In this document: positions 56,638 through 64,000 of the stretch, in pieces
Layout: every line of letters starts with the position of its first letter
Position numbering within the stretch: the stretch's first letter is position 1
NCBI RefSeq assembly: GCF_014207985.1
Contig: NZ_JACHMI010000001.1
Coordinates: forward strand, 355,001-419,000
Reading direction: 5' to 3'
DNA length: 64,000 nt
DNA from: Nonomuraea rubra
GTDB taxonomy: Bacteria; Actinomycetota; Actinomycetes; Streptosporangiales; Streptosporangiaceae
Notes under the pieces: model-generated
Told to the model about the DNA's origin: nothing
What the model saw: only the letters and a program-made list of their open reading frames with translations
Database searches by the model: none
Translations under genes and position numbers: made by a program

Positions 56638-59600
56638 ATGAGCGACACCTACGGCACTGACCGGATGCGAGCCGCCGTCCTCGCGGCGTGGACGGCCTCG
56701 CCCGCCCGGTTCCGCGAAGACGCCAACGCGGAGGAGGACTTCGCGCTCGGCGGCTACCGCGATCGGCTGATCGTCGAGCTGGCGCAGAACGCCGCCGACG
56801 CGGCACTGCGGGCGGGCGTGCCAGGGGTGCTGCGGCTGACGCTGCGCGGCGAGGTGCTGACGGCCGCCAACACCGGTGCCCCGCTCGACGCCACCGGCGT
56901 GGAGAGCCTGTCCACGCTGCGCGCCTCGGGCAAGCGTGACGAGGCGGGCGCGGCGGGCCGGTTCGGGGTCGGGTTCGCGGCGGTGGTGTCCGTCTGCGAC
57001 GCGCCCTCCATCGGCTCGCGCGGGGCGCCCGCGGTGCGCTGGTCCCGCACGGAGACCGCGGCCCTGGTCGCCGACATCCCCGCGCTCGCGGGCGAGCTGG
57101 CCGAGCGCGGCGGGCACGTGCCGCTGCTGCGGCTGCCCTTCGACGAGCCGCCGATGATCGACATTCCCGAGGGCTTCGACACGGTGGTCCGGCTGCCGCT
57201 GCGCGACCAGGCCGCCGTCGAGGCCGTGCGCCGGATGCTGGCCGAGGCGAGCCCGGCGCTGCTGCTCGGCATGCCCGCGCTGGAGAGCATCGAGATCGAC
57301 GTCGACGGCTCCGCGCGCACGGTGGTCGCCGACGGCTGGCACGTCGTGTCGGAGTCCGGCGAGTTCACGCCCGAGGAGGTGGGCAGGCTCTTCGCCGACC
57401 GGCCCACCGAGGAGCGGGCCCGCCCGTACTGGTCGCTGCGCTGGGCGGTGCCGGTCACCGGCACCGGCGAGCCGGGGCCGCTGCCCGCCGCCGTGCCGCC
57501 CGTGGTGCACGCCCCGACGCCCAGCGACGAGCCCATCGACCTGCCGGCGCTGCTGATCGCCTCGTTCCCGATGGCCACCGACCGGCGCCACGTGGCCAAG
57601 GGGCCGCTGGCCGACTTCCTGGTCGAGCGGGTCGCCGACGCCTACGTGCGGCTGCTGCGCGAGCTGCCGCGCACGTCCAGGCTGCTCGACCTCGTGCCGT
57701 CCCTCATGGGCAAGGGCGAGCTCGACGCGCGCGTCCGCCGTGCCGTGCTGGAGCGGCTGCCCGGCACGCCGCTGTTGCCCGCGCTGTCGGCGCCCGCGCC
57801 GGCCGTGCAGACGCCGTCGTTCGCCGACGAGAAGGTCTACGAGCCCGACGCGCAGTGGCAGGTCGAGCACCCGGCGCCGGAGCCCGACGGCGACGGCTGG
57901 GTGGTGACGGGCCGCGAGGCGGCCGTCGTGGCCTCCGCCTCGGCCGAGCTGCTCGCCACCGTCGCCGCCTTCGTGCCGGGGCTGCTGCCCGCCGGCTGGC
58001 CGGCCCGCCATCCCGCCATGGCCGCGCTCGGGGTGCGCAGGGTGGAGCTGGCCGACATCGTCGACCTGCTGTCGGGCGAGACCGTGGAGGCGCGCGAGCC
58101 GTCGTGGTGGCGCTCGCTGTACGAGGTGCTGCCTGCCGACGACCCCGAGTCGCTGGGCGCGCTGCCGGTGCCGCTGGCCGACGGCCGGCTCGTACGCGGG
58201 CCGCGCGGCACGCTCATCCTGACCGACGGCGGCGCCGAGCTCGACCTGACCCCTCTCGGGCTGCGCATCGTGCACCCGGAGGCGGCGCACCCGGCGCTGC
58301 TGCGGCTGGGCGCCGCCGAGGCGACGCCCCGCACGGTGCTGGACGACCCGCTGACCAAGGCCGCCGTCGCGCAGTCGCTCGACAGCCCCGACCCCGAGCC
58401 GGTGGCGCGGGCCGTGCTGTCACTGGTGGAGGCGTCCGGGCTGGGGCCGGGCGAGGCGCCGTGGCTGGCCGAGCTGGCGCTGCGCGGCACCGACGGCGAG
58501 CTGTACCCGGCGGGCGAGCTGATGCTGGCCGACGGGGCGCTGGCGGCGGTCCTGGAGTCCGGCACGCATCTCGGGGTGGCCGCGGCCGAGCTGGAGGAGA
58601 CCTACGGGCCGCGCGTGCTGGCGGCGGCGGGGGTGCTCGACGGGTTCGCCGTGGTGCACGAGCCCGACGTGCTGCTCGACCCCGACGAGTGCGACCACGA
58701 CCTCGACGGCGAGGCCGACTGGCTGGACCACGTGCTCGACCTGCTGCCCGAGCTGGACGTGCCGCCGCTGGTGCCGGAGTTCCTCGCGGTGCGCGACCTG
58801 GAGCTGGTGGCCGACTGGCCGGCCGCGCTGGAGCTGCTGACCACGCCGCCGCTGCGGGCCGCGCTGCACCCGCTGCGCGTCGAGGGCGTCGAGGTGCCGT
58901 CCTACACGGCGTGGTGGCTGGCGAACCATCCCGTGCTGGGCGGGCGCAAGCCGCTGGAGCTGCGGCTGCCCGGGGCCGACCCGCTGCTGCAGGGCCTGTA
59001 CTCCGACGCCCCGGCGGGGCTCGACGAGGCTGCGCTGTCGATGATCGGCGTCCGTACGACGCTGCCGGAGCTGCTGGCCTCGCACGGCGGCCCCGAGGAG
59101 CTGCTCGACCTGATGGCCGACGAGTCGATCGAGGTCGACCGGGCCCAGCTGCGGGCCCTGTGGATCTCGCTGGCCGCCGTGGACCCGTCGCGGGTGGCGC
59201 CGCCGCCGAGCCTGCGGGCGGTGCTCGGCGGGGAGATCGTGGTGGCCTCGGCCGAGGACGCCGTGGTGGTGGAGGCGCCCGACCTGTTGCAGCTCGTCAC
59301 CGACCGGCCGCTGGTGCTGGCCCCGTACGACCTGGCCGAGGCCCTGTCCGAGCTGCTCGACCTGCCGCTCGCCGGCGAGCTGACCTCCGGTGCGGTCACC
59401 TCGGAAGGGGTGACGCGGCAGGTGCCCGCCGAGGTGCGGTCGCTGCTGCCGGCCGCGCCCGGGACGTACGTCGAGCACGAGAAGCTGCTGGTCGACGGCG
59501 TGGAGTGCGCCTGGCGCTTCTTCGAGGGGGCCGTGCACTGCACCGGGGTCGACGGGCTGGCCAGAGGGCTGGCCTGGGCGACCGGGCAGTGGAACGACAG

Positions 59601-59673
59601 GCTCGCGGTGGCCGCCCTGCTGCGCGACCCGGAGGCGGTGCCGCTGCTGCTGGCCGAGGCCGACCTGTCCTGA
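56638..59673 (+). CDS. Sacsin-like GHKL ATP-binding protein
   Basis: This 1011-residue protein is the largest gene here. The N-terminal 150 residues form a sacsin/Hsp90-like GHKL domain: the N-box ELAQNAADA with Glu47 and Asn51, a degenerate G1 (AANTGAPLD near 76-84) and the G2 motif GRFGVGF (107-113). The rest (about 850 residues) is Leu/Ala/Pro-rich and helical, with no second catalytic motif. Sacsin-type modules work as chaperone-like ATPases. The actual role in actinobacteria is unknown. The ATG 56638 lies 66 nt after the DUF3027 stop codon, so the two are likely cotranscribed. Confidence 0.88.
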   Translation: MSDTYGTDRMRAAVLAAWTASPARFREDANAEEDFALGGYRDRLIVELAQNAADAALRAGVPGVLRLTLRGEVLTAANTGAPLDATGVESLSTLRASGKRDEAGAAGRFGVGFAAVVSVCDAPSIGSRGAPAVRWSRTETAALVADIPALAGELAERGGHVPLLRLPFDEPPMIDIPEGFDTVVRLPLRDQAAVEAVRRMLAEASPALLLGMPALESIEIDVDGSARTVVADGWHVVSESGEFTPEEVGRLFADRPTEERARPYWSLRWAVPVTGTGEPGPLPAAVPPVVHAPTPSDEPIDLPALLIASFPMATDRRHVAKGPLADFLVERVADAYVRLLRELPRTSRLLDLVPSLMGKGELDARVRRAVLERLPGTPLLPALSAPAPAVQTPSFADEKVYEPDAQWQVEHPAPEPDGDGWVVTGREAAVVASASAELLATVAAFVPGLLPAGWPARHPAMAALGVRRVELADIVDLLSGETVEAREPSWWRSLYEVLPADDPESLGALPVPLADGRLVRGPRGTLILTDGGAELDLTPLGLRIVHPEAAHPALLRLGAAEATPRTVLDDPLTKAAVAQSLDSPDPEPVARAVLSLVEASGLGPGEAPWLAELALRGTDGELYPAGELMLADGALAAVLESGTHLGVAAAELEETYGPRVLAAAGVLDGFAVVHEPDVLLDPDECDHDLDGEADWLDHVLDLLPELDVPPLVPEFLAVRDLELVADWPAALELLTTPPLRAALHPLRVEGVEVPSYTAWWLANHPVLGGRKPLELRLPGADPLLQGLYSDAPAGLDEAALSMIGVRTTLPELLASHGGPEELLDLMADESIEVDRAQLRALWISLAAVDPSRVAPPPSLRAVLGGEIVVASAEDAVVVEAPDLLQLVTDRPLVLAPYDLAEALSELLDLPLAGELTSGAVTSEGVTRQVPAEVRSLLPAAPGTYVEHEKLLVDGVECAWRFFEGAVHCTGVDGLARGLAWATGQWNDRLAVAALLRDPEAVPLLLAEADLS

Positions 59674-59682
59674 CGCCGCACG

Positions 59683-59713
59683 CCGGGGAGGCGCCCCCGT
59701 GGGCCCTCCCCGG
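59683..59713. terminator. Bidirectional terminator hairpin
   Basis: CCGGGGAGG (59683-59691) pairs perfectly with CCTCCCCGG (59705-59713). It separates the sacsin-like gene from the convergent hydrolase gene. Confidence 0.8.
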
Positions 59714-59726
59714 ATCCGGTTCCTGG

Positions 59727-61199
59727 TCAGGCGCCGCAGGTGGTGCCCGCGGCCGGCACCTTGCCGTCGATCACGTACGCGTCCACGGTCTTCATGACGC
59801 AGTTGTCGCCGGTCAGGTAGGCGCCGTGACCCTCGCCCTCGTAGGTGACCAGGACCCCGGTCCTCAGCTTCTCCGTCAGGCTCGTCGCCCACCGGAACGG
59901 CGTGGCCGGGTCGCCCTTGCCGCCGACGACCACGATGGGCGCCGAGCCGGTGGCGTCGATGCGCCTGGCCTCGTCGTCCCCGCGGACCGGCCAGAACTCG
60001 CACCCCCCGCTGGTGACCCCGTCGAAGGACAGCACCGGGAAGATCTTCTTCACCCGCTCGTTGATCTTCGCCATCTGCGCGGAGGTGGGGCGCTCGGCGT
60101 AGTCCGCGCAGTTGATCGCCTGCAGGCTGGTCATCATCGTGTTGTACGTGCCGTCGGCGCGCCGCCCGGTGTAGGAGTCGGCCAGGGCAAGCAGGATGGT
60201 GGCGTTGCCCTTGAGCGCGGCGGCGGTCGCCTGCTCCAGCACGGGCCAGCTCTGCTTGGCGTACAGCGGGGTGATGACGGCGAGCTGGCCCAGCCAGTAC
60301 GTGAGCTCGCGGTCCCCCACCTTGATCGGCTCGGTCTTGAGCCCCTCGACGAAGTCCTCGATCGTCTTGACGACGGCGGCCGGGGTGGCGCCCAGCTCGC
60401 AGCTCTGCGCCACGCAGTCCTCGGCGAACGCGTCGAGCGCCTGGTCGAAGCCCGTCGCCTGGATCACGGCGCGTTCCTCGTAGGTCACCGAGGGGTCGAA
60501 GGCGCTGTCCAGGACGAAGCGGCCGACGTTCTTGGGGAAGTGGGTGGCGTAGACGGCGCCGAGGTGGGTGCCGTACGAGAAGCCGAGGTAGTTGAGCTGC
60601 TTGTCGCCGAGCGCGGCCCTGAGCAGGTCGAGGTCCTTGGCGGCGTTGACGGTGCCCACGTGCGGCAGCACCTTGCCCGACTCCTGCCGGCACGCCTGGA
60701 CGAACTCCTTGGCCAGCGCGTCCTGGTCGGCGTCCGCGTCCGAGGCCATCATCTCGGCGAACTCGTTCCCGCAGGTGACGCCGGCGCTGCGGTCGACGCC
60801 GCGCGGGTCGAAGCTGACCAGGTCGTAGCGGGTGCCGAGCTTGCTGAACGCGGAGGCGGACATGGCCAGCGAGTCCACGCCCGACGCGCCGGGGCCGCCG
60901 AAGTTGAACACCAGCGAGCCGAGGCGGTCGCCGGTGGCCTTGACCCGGATGAGCGCGAGGTCGATCTTCTCGCCGTCGGGCTTGGCGTAGTCCAGGGGGA
61001 CCGGGAGCCTGCCGCACTCGACGCCGGGGCCGGGGGTGAGCTGCTTGCCGTCGGGGCCGACGAGGTCGGTGCACGCGCTCCACGCCACCGTGCCCGTGCC
61101 CGCCGTGCTGCTCCCGGCGGGCGGTGCTGAAGTGCCGCCGGTGCTGCAGGCGGTGAGCACCACGGCGCCCAGGAGGAAGGTTGCGATGGGCTTCTTCAT
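59727..61199 (-). CDS. Secreted tripeptidyl-aminopeptidase-like alpha/beta hydrolase
   Basis: This 490-residue lipoprotein (lipobox LTAC near residue 18) has the alpha/beta-hydrolase fold and the C-terminal domain of SlpD/E and tripeptidyl aminopeptidases. The oxyanion block is FNFGGPGASG, the nucleophile GFSYGTHLG and the catalytic His YEGEGHGAYL. CGRLPVPLDYAKPDG is family-typical. It probably trims tripeptides from peptides outside the cell. The start is ATG 61199 (MKKPIATFLLG); no Shine-Dalgarno sequence is seen. An upstream ATG at 61211 is also possible. Confidence 0.9.
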   Translation of the reverse strand: MKKPIATFLLGAVVLTACSTGGTSAPPAGSSTAGTGTVAWSACTDLVGPDGKQLTPGPGVECGRLPVPLDYAKPDGEKIDLALIRVKATGDRLGSLVFNFGGPGASGVDSLAMSASAFSKLGTRYDLVSFDPRGVDRSAGVTCGNEFAEMMASDADADQDALAKEFVQACRQESGKVLPHVGTVNAAKDLDLLRAALGDKQLNYLGFSYGTHLGAVYATHFPKNVGRFVLDSAFDPSVTYEERAVIQATGFDQALDAFAEDCVAQSCELGATPAAVVKTIEDFVEGLKTEPIKVGDRELTYWLGQLAVITPLYAKQSWPVLEQATAAALKGNATILLALADSYTGRRADGTYNTMMTSLQAINCADYAERPTSAQMAKINERVKKIFPVLSFDGVTSGGCEFWPVRGDDEARRIDATGSAPIVVVGGKGDPATPFRWATSLTEKLRTGVLVTYEGEGHGAYLTGDNCVMKTVDAYVIDGKVPAAGTTCGA

Positions 61200-61312
61200 G
61201 CAACCAAGCATGGGTTGACGGGCATATGCCGATGTAGTGGGCGAAAACACCACTTAGAGGTGACTTCGGGGAACAGTCGGAGATGACGAATGTCACCTGC
61301 CGCGCGGGGACG

Positions 61313-61525
61313 TCAGTCGCCCCTGGGCCTGCGTACGAGCCACATGCCGAAGAAGCCGAACCCCACACCCGTCAGGCAGGTCCAGATCCACCAGGTGTTC
61401 TCGGGAGCGGGACGGAAGATCAGCAGCGCGACCAGGGCGACCGCCCAGGCGCCGGTGCCGACGGCGATGGCGGCGGTGTCGTTGGTCTTGATCGGCTCGG
61501 GGTCGGGGTGCCACTGCTGCTTCAC
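61313..61525 (-). CDS. DUF2530-domain small membrane protein
   Basis: This 70-residue protein has two membrane helices (AIAVGTGAWAVALVALLIF and IWTCLTGVGFGFFGMWLV) linked by RPAPENTWW and ends with a basic tail (RRPRGD). It matches the DUF2530 pattern. The start is either GTG 61525 or TTG 61546; GTG is used. It is divergent from the NCS2 permease gene, with 83 bp between starts. Function is unknown. Confidence 0.8.
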   Translation of the reverse strand: MKQQWHPDPEPIKTNDTAAIAVGTGAWAVALVALLIFRPAPENTWWIWTCLTGVGFGFFGMWLVRRPRGD

Positions 61526-61608
61526 GTTGTCCAGCCTAGCTTCCAATCGGGTCTCGATCTCATCACTGGCTCTTTTCGCAGTTCACCACTACTGTCACTC
61601 TTCGCGTC

Positions 61609-63048
61609 GTGAGTGACACACGTAATGCGATAGACCGTTTCTTCGCAATCTCCGCACGAGGTTCCACCGTCTCCCGAGAGGTACGCGGTGGCATCGCCAC
61701 GTTCTTCACGATGGCGTACATCGTCGTGCTCAACCCGTTGATCCTGGCCAGCGGCAAGGACGTGGAGGGCCAGTTCATCGCCGACAGCGCGACCGCTCCC
61801 GTGGCGCTCGTCGCCGCGGGCACGGCGTTCGTGGCCGGCGTGCTGACGATCCTCATGGGGGTCATCGGCAGGGTGCCGTTCGCGATGGCGGCCGGGCTCG
61901 GCCTGAACGCCTTCGTCACCTTCCAGATCGCCACGGTGATGACCTGGGAGGAGGCCATGGGCCTGGTCTTCCTCGAAGGCGTCATCATCGCCGTGCTGGT
62001 GCTGACGGGGCTCAGGACGGCGATCTTCCACGCCATCCCCGCCCAGTTGAAGACCGCCATCAGCGTGGGCATCGGCCTGTTCATCGCGCTGATCGGGTTC
62101 GTGGACGCCGGTTTCGTGCGCAAGGCCGCCGGCACGCCGCTGGAGCTCGGCATCGGCGGCACCCTGACCTCCTGGCCGATCTTCGTGTTCATCATCGGGC
62201 TGCTGGCCACGGCGGCGATGGTGGCGCGCAAGGTCAAGGGCGCCATCCTGATCGGGATCGTCGGCACCACGATCCTGGCCATCATCGTCGAGGCGATCGC
62301 CAAGCTCGGCCCGTCCTCGCCGGACAACCCCTACACCTGGCAGCTCAACCGGCCCGTCGTGCCCGAGCAGATCTTCGGCTTCAACAACCCGCTCGTCCTG
62401 TTCACCGAGTTCGACCCGTTCGGCGGGTTCATCCGGGTGGACGTGCTGCTGGCCGCCCTGCTCGTCTTCACCCTGCTCATCACCGACTTCTTCGACACGA
62501 TGGGCACCATCGTGGGCGTCGGCCGCCAGGCGAACCTGGTGCAGGAGGACGGGACGCTGCCGCGGACCAGGGAGATCCTGCTCGTCGACTCGCTCGGGGC
62601 CGCCGCCGGCGGCGCCGGCTCCGTCTCCTCCAACACCACCTACATCGAGTCGGCCGCGGGGGTCGGCGAGGGCGCTCGCACTGGCCTCGCCAGCGTGGTC
62701 ACGGGGTTGCTGTTCCTCGTGGCCATCTTCTTCGCGCCGCTCGTCACCATCGTGCCGTACGAGGCCGCCGCGCCGGCGCTGGTCATCGTGGGCTTCCTGA
62801 TGATGACCGCCATCAAGGACGTCGACTGGAACGACTTCGACATCGCGATCCCGGCCTTCCTCACCATCGTGATCATGTCGTTCACGTACTCGATCTCGAA
62901 CGGGATCGGCGCCGGGTTCATCAGCTACGTGCTGATCAAGGTGGTGCGCGGCAAGGCCCGCGACGTGCACCCGCTGCTGTGGGGCGTGGCCGCGCTGTTC
63001 GCGCTCTACTTCGCCATCGGCCCGATCCGGGCGCTGCTCGGCCTCTGA
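61609..63048 (+). CDS. NCS2-family purine/xanthine permease
   Basis: This 479-residue nucleobase transporter of the AzgA type has about 13 membrane segments. GGIATFFTMAYIVVLNPLIL at the start, AAGLGLNAFVTFQ and FFDTMGTIVGVG in the middle, and SSNTTYIESAAGVGEGARTG (the NCS2 signature) are all present. Import of adenine, guanine or hypoxanthine with protons is the usual role of this subgroup. The start is GTG 61609; there is no Shine-Dalgarno sequence upstream, so a leaderless transcript is possible. A hairpin follows. Confidence 0.95.
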   Translation: MSDTRNAIDRFFAISARGSTVSREVRGGIATFFTMAYIVVLNPLILASGKDVEGQFIADSATAPVALVAAGTAFVAGVLTILMGVIGRVPFAMAAGLGLNAFVTFQIATVMTWEEAMGLVFLEGVIIAVLVLTGLRTAIFHAIPAQLKTAISVGIGLFIALIGFVDAGFVRKAAGTPLELGIGGTLTSWPIFVFIIGLLATAAMVARKVKGAILIGIVGTTILAIIVEAIAKLGPSSPDNPYTWQLNRPVVPEQIFGFNNPLVLFTEFDPFGGFIRVDVLLAALLVFTLLITDFFDTMGTIVGVGRQANLVQEDGTLPRTREILLVDSLGAAAGGAGSVSSNTTYIESAAGVGEGARTGLASVVTGLLFLVAIFFAPLVTIVPYEAAAPALVIVGFLMMTAIKDVDWNDFDIAIPAFLTIVIMSFTYSISNGIGAGFISYVLIKVVRGKARDVHPLLWGVAALFALYFAIGPIRALLGL

Positions 63049-63074
63049 GGCCGTACCCGATCGTCACACCTTCG

Positions 63075-63103
63075 GAGCCGTCCCGCACGCGCGGGGCGGC
63101 TTC
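63075..63103 (+). terminator. Hairpin after the NCS2 permease gene
   Basis: GAGCCGTCCCGC (63075-63086) pairs over 12 bp, with one G-U pair, with GCGGGGCGGCTT (63091-63102) around ACGC. No T-run follows. Confidence 0.65.
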
Positions 63104-63145
63104 GGGGTATCAAGGGGTGGAACGACAGTTGTGTCCGGAAATATC

Positions 63146-63174
63146 TTGCCTTGCCGTATAGTTAGCAAAGGTAA
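63146..63174 (+). promoter_or_regulatory. MarR operator overlapping a promoter
   Basis: TTGCCTTGC (63146-63154) and GCAAAGGTAA (63165-63174) form an imperfect inverted repeat, with TATAGT (63157-63162) as -10 box in its centre. The site lies just upstream of the marR start at 63181. Autorepression is expected. Confidence 0.7.
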
Positions 63175-63180
63175 TGACTC

Positions 63181-63633
63181 ATGCTAACCAAAACCCAGCC
63201 CAAGATGGACCTGCGCAGCGACGCAGGTCTGGCTTCAGCCCTGCGCGTTTCATTGGCAAGGCTGAACCGACGCCTACGACGCCAGGCGGCAGCGCACACG
63301 CTGACGCCCACCCAGTTCGCGACCCTCGCCGCGGTGGAACGGCATTCCGGGATAACCCCCGGCGAATTGGCCGAGCTAGAGAAGGTGCAACCACCCTCGA
63401 TGACGCGCGTGATCGCCGCCCTCGAGGAGCGCGGCCTGGTCGCCCGCACCCCGCATCCGACCGATCGGCGCCAGGTGACCGTGTCGGTGACCGAGGCCGC
63501 CGAGAAGCTGCTGAAGGAGGAGCGCCGCCGCAAGGAGGCGTGGTTGACGCAGCGGTTGAAGGAGTTGTCTCCGGAGGAGAGGTCGATCCTCAGGCAGGCG
63601 GCGCCGATCCTGGAGAAGCTCAGCAAGATATAG
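63181..63633 (+). CDS. MarR-family transcriptional regulator
   Basis: This 150-residue winged-helix repressor has the DNA-recognition helices TPTQFATLAAVERHSGITPG and MTRVIAALEERGLV, with the wing RTPHPTDRRQVTVSVT. The flanking helices are for dimerisation. It is in the usual arrangement with an MFS exporter gene 24 nt downstream and an operator upstream. It is therefore likely to sense a small aromatic compound or drug and to control its own operon. Confidence 0.94.
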   Translation: MLTKTQPKMDLRSDAGLASALRVSLARLNRRLRRQAAAHTLTPTQFATLAAVERHSGITPGELAELEKVQPPSMTRVIAALEERGLVARTPHPTDRRQVTVSVTEAAEKLLKEERRRKEAWLTQRLKELSPEERSILRQAAPILEKLSKI

Positions 63634-63656
63634 AGCCCGAAGAACCCAGGACCGGG

Positions 63657-64000
63657 ATGTTCCGGTCACTCAGGGTTCGTAACTACCGCATGTTCGCGGC
63701 GGGCGGCACCGTCTCCAACATCGGCACCTGGCTGCAGCGCACCGCCCAGGACTGGCTGGTGCTCGACCTGACCGCCGGCCCCGGCAACGCCCACGGCAGC
63801 GCGGCGGCGCTCGGCACGGCGACCGCGCTGCAGTTCCTGCCGATGTTGCTGTTCGGGATGTTCGGCGGGGTGCTCGCCGACCGCTACCCCAAGCGGCCCA
63901 TCCTCATCGGCGCCCAGACGCTCATGGCCGGGCTCGCGCTCACCATCGGCATCCTCACCATGACGGGGACCGCCCAGGTCTGGCACGTGTACGTGATGGC
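63657..64000 (+). CDS. MFS transporter, 3' end beyond the window
   Basis: This open frame of at least 114 codons runs off the end of the window. The N-terminus FRSLRVRNYRMFAAGGTVSN and TWLQRTAQDWLVLDLT are typical of the enterobactin/EntS-like MFS group, with LFGMFGGVLADRYPKRPIL as the loop 2-3 motif. The ATG is at 63657 with CAGGA 7 nt upstream. It is in an operon with marR and is most likely an efflux pump for the compound sensed by it. Confidence 0.9.
   Translation, partial: MFRSLRVRNYRMFAAGGTVSNIGTWLQRTAQDWLVLDLTAGPGNAHGSAAALGTATALQFLPMLLFGMFGGVLADRYPKRPILIGAQTLMAGLALTIGILTMTGTAQVWHVYVM

Noticed and set aside
57855..61130. 1091-codon frame overlapping the sacsin-like gene and the hydrolase gene
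   Set aside because: It is a shifted-frame shadow, with Gly/Arg/Ala-rich translation and no motif.

Overview
The window is high-GC bacterial DNA with frequent GTG starts, gene families typical of Actinobacteria (DUF1707, DUF3263, DUF3027, DUF2530, HAAS-like, sacsin-like GHKL and Helicase_C_3-like proteins), a 23S rRNA with an actinobacterial-type insertion, and rare TTA codons. A filamentous actinomycete, most likely of the Streptosporangiales, is inferred; no species can be named from the sequence alone.

Layout. 1-2170: the 3' two thirds of a 23S rRNA, a 5S rRNA and a strong terminator, followed by about 750 bp with no recognisable gene. 2.9-16.5 kb: small metabolic and housekeeping genes (VOC protein, PhzF isomerase, SepF-like division protein, argS coupled to a CtpE-like P-type ATPase, plsX, DUF1707 protein, KamA-type radical SAM enzyme, a Gly-rich secreted protein), then a repeat-laden kilobase without long genes and a 57-residue gene with its own promoter. 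16.8-18.7 kb: a TagGH-type ABC polysaccharide exporter. 19.1-24.9 kb: a complete five-gene peptide ABC importer. 25-29.8 kb: a leaderless thiolase/DUF35 operon under a KstR2-like operator, a mycosin-like subtilase with a partner gene, and a SAM hydroxide adenosyltransferase. 29.8-35 kb: trehalose synthesis (otsB, otsA on opposite strands), an MFS exporter, a secreted protein and an orphan ECF sigma factor. 35-39.2 kb: a SAM-I riboswitch controlling a threonine-synthase-like gene and a ThiS/MoaD-like sulfur carrier (best read as metM-metO, homocysteine synthesis from O-phosphohomoserine), then cspA and groEL with two CIRCE operators. 39.3-46.7 kb: a PEBP-family protein, a HelD/HelR-like ATPase, an XPB-type helicase, a DUF4190 protein and an acyl-CoA synthetase. 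46.9-53.5 kb: a STAND-like NTPase homologue with a degenerate P-loop, a Helicase_C_3-type protein, membrane proteins, a TetR regulator and a HAD phosphatase. 53.5-64 kb: a cold-shock protein with a C-terminal extension, an MFS protein with a histone-H1-like tail, a DUF3027 protein, a large sacsin-like GHKL protein, a secreted tripeptidyl-peptidase-like hydrolase, a DUF2530 protein, an NCS2 purine permease, and a MarR regulator with the start of its MFS partner.

How the genes fit together. The clearest functional unit is riboswitch-metM-metO: a SAM sensor, a PLP enzyme and a sulfur carrier with a Gly-Gly tail give a self-consistent methionine branch that would be misread as threonine synthesis by naive annotation. 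Stress functions cluster around it (trehalose, cold shock, chaperonin). The cspB/MFS/DUF3027/sacsin group is the most plausible candidate here for an undescribed system. Several genes look leaderless, with a -10 box about 7 nt before the start codon. There is no sign of prophage, insertion sequence, CRISPR array or tRNA gene.
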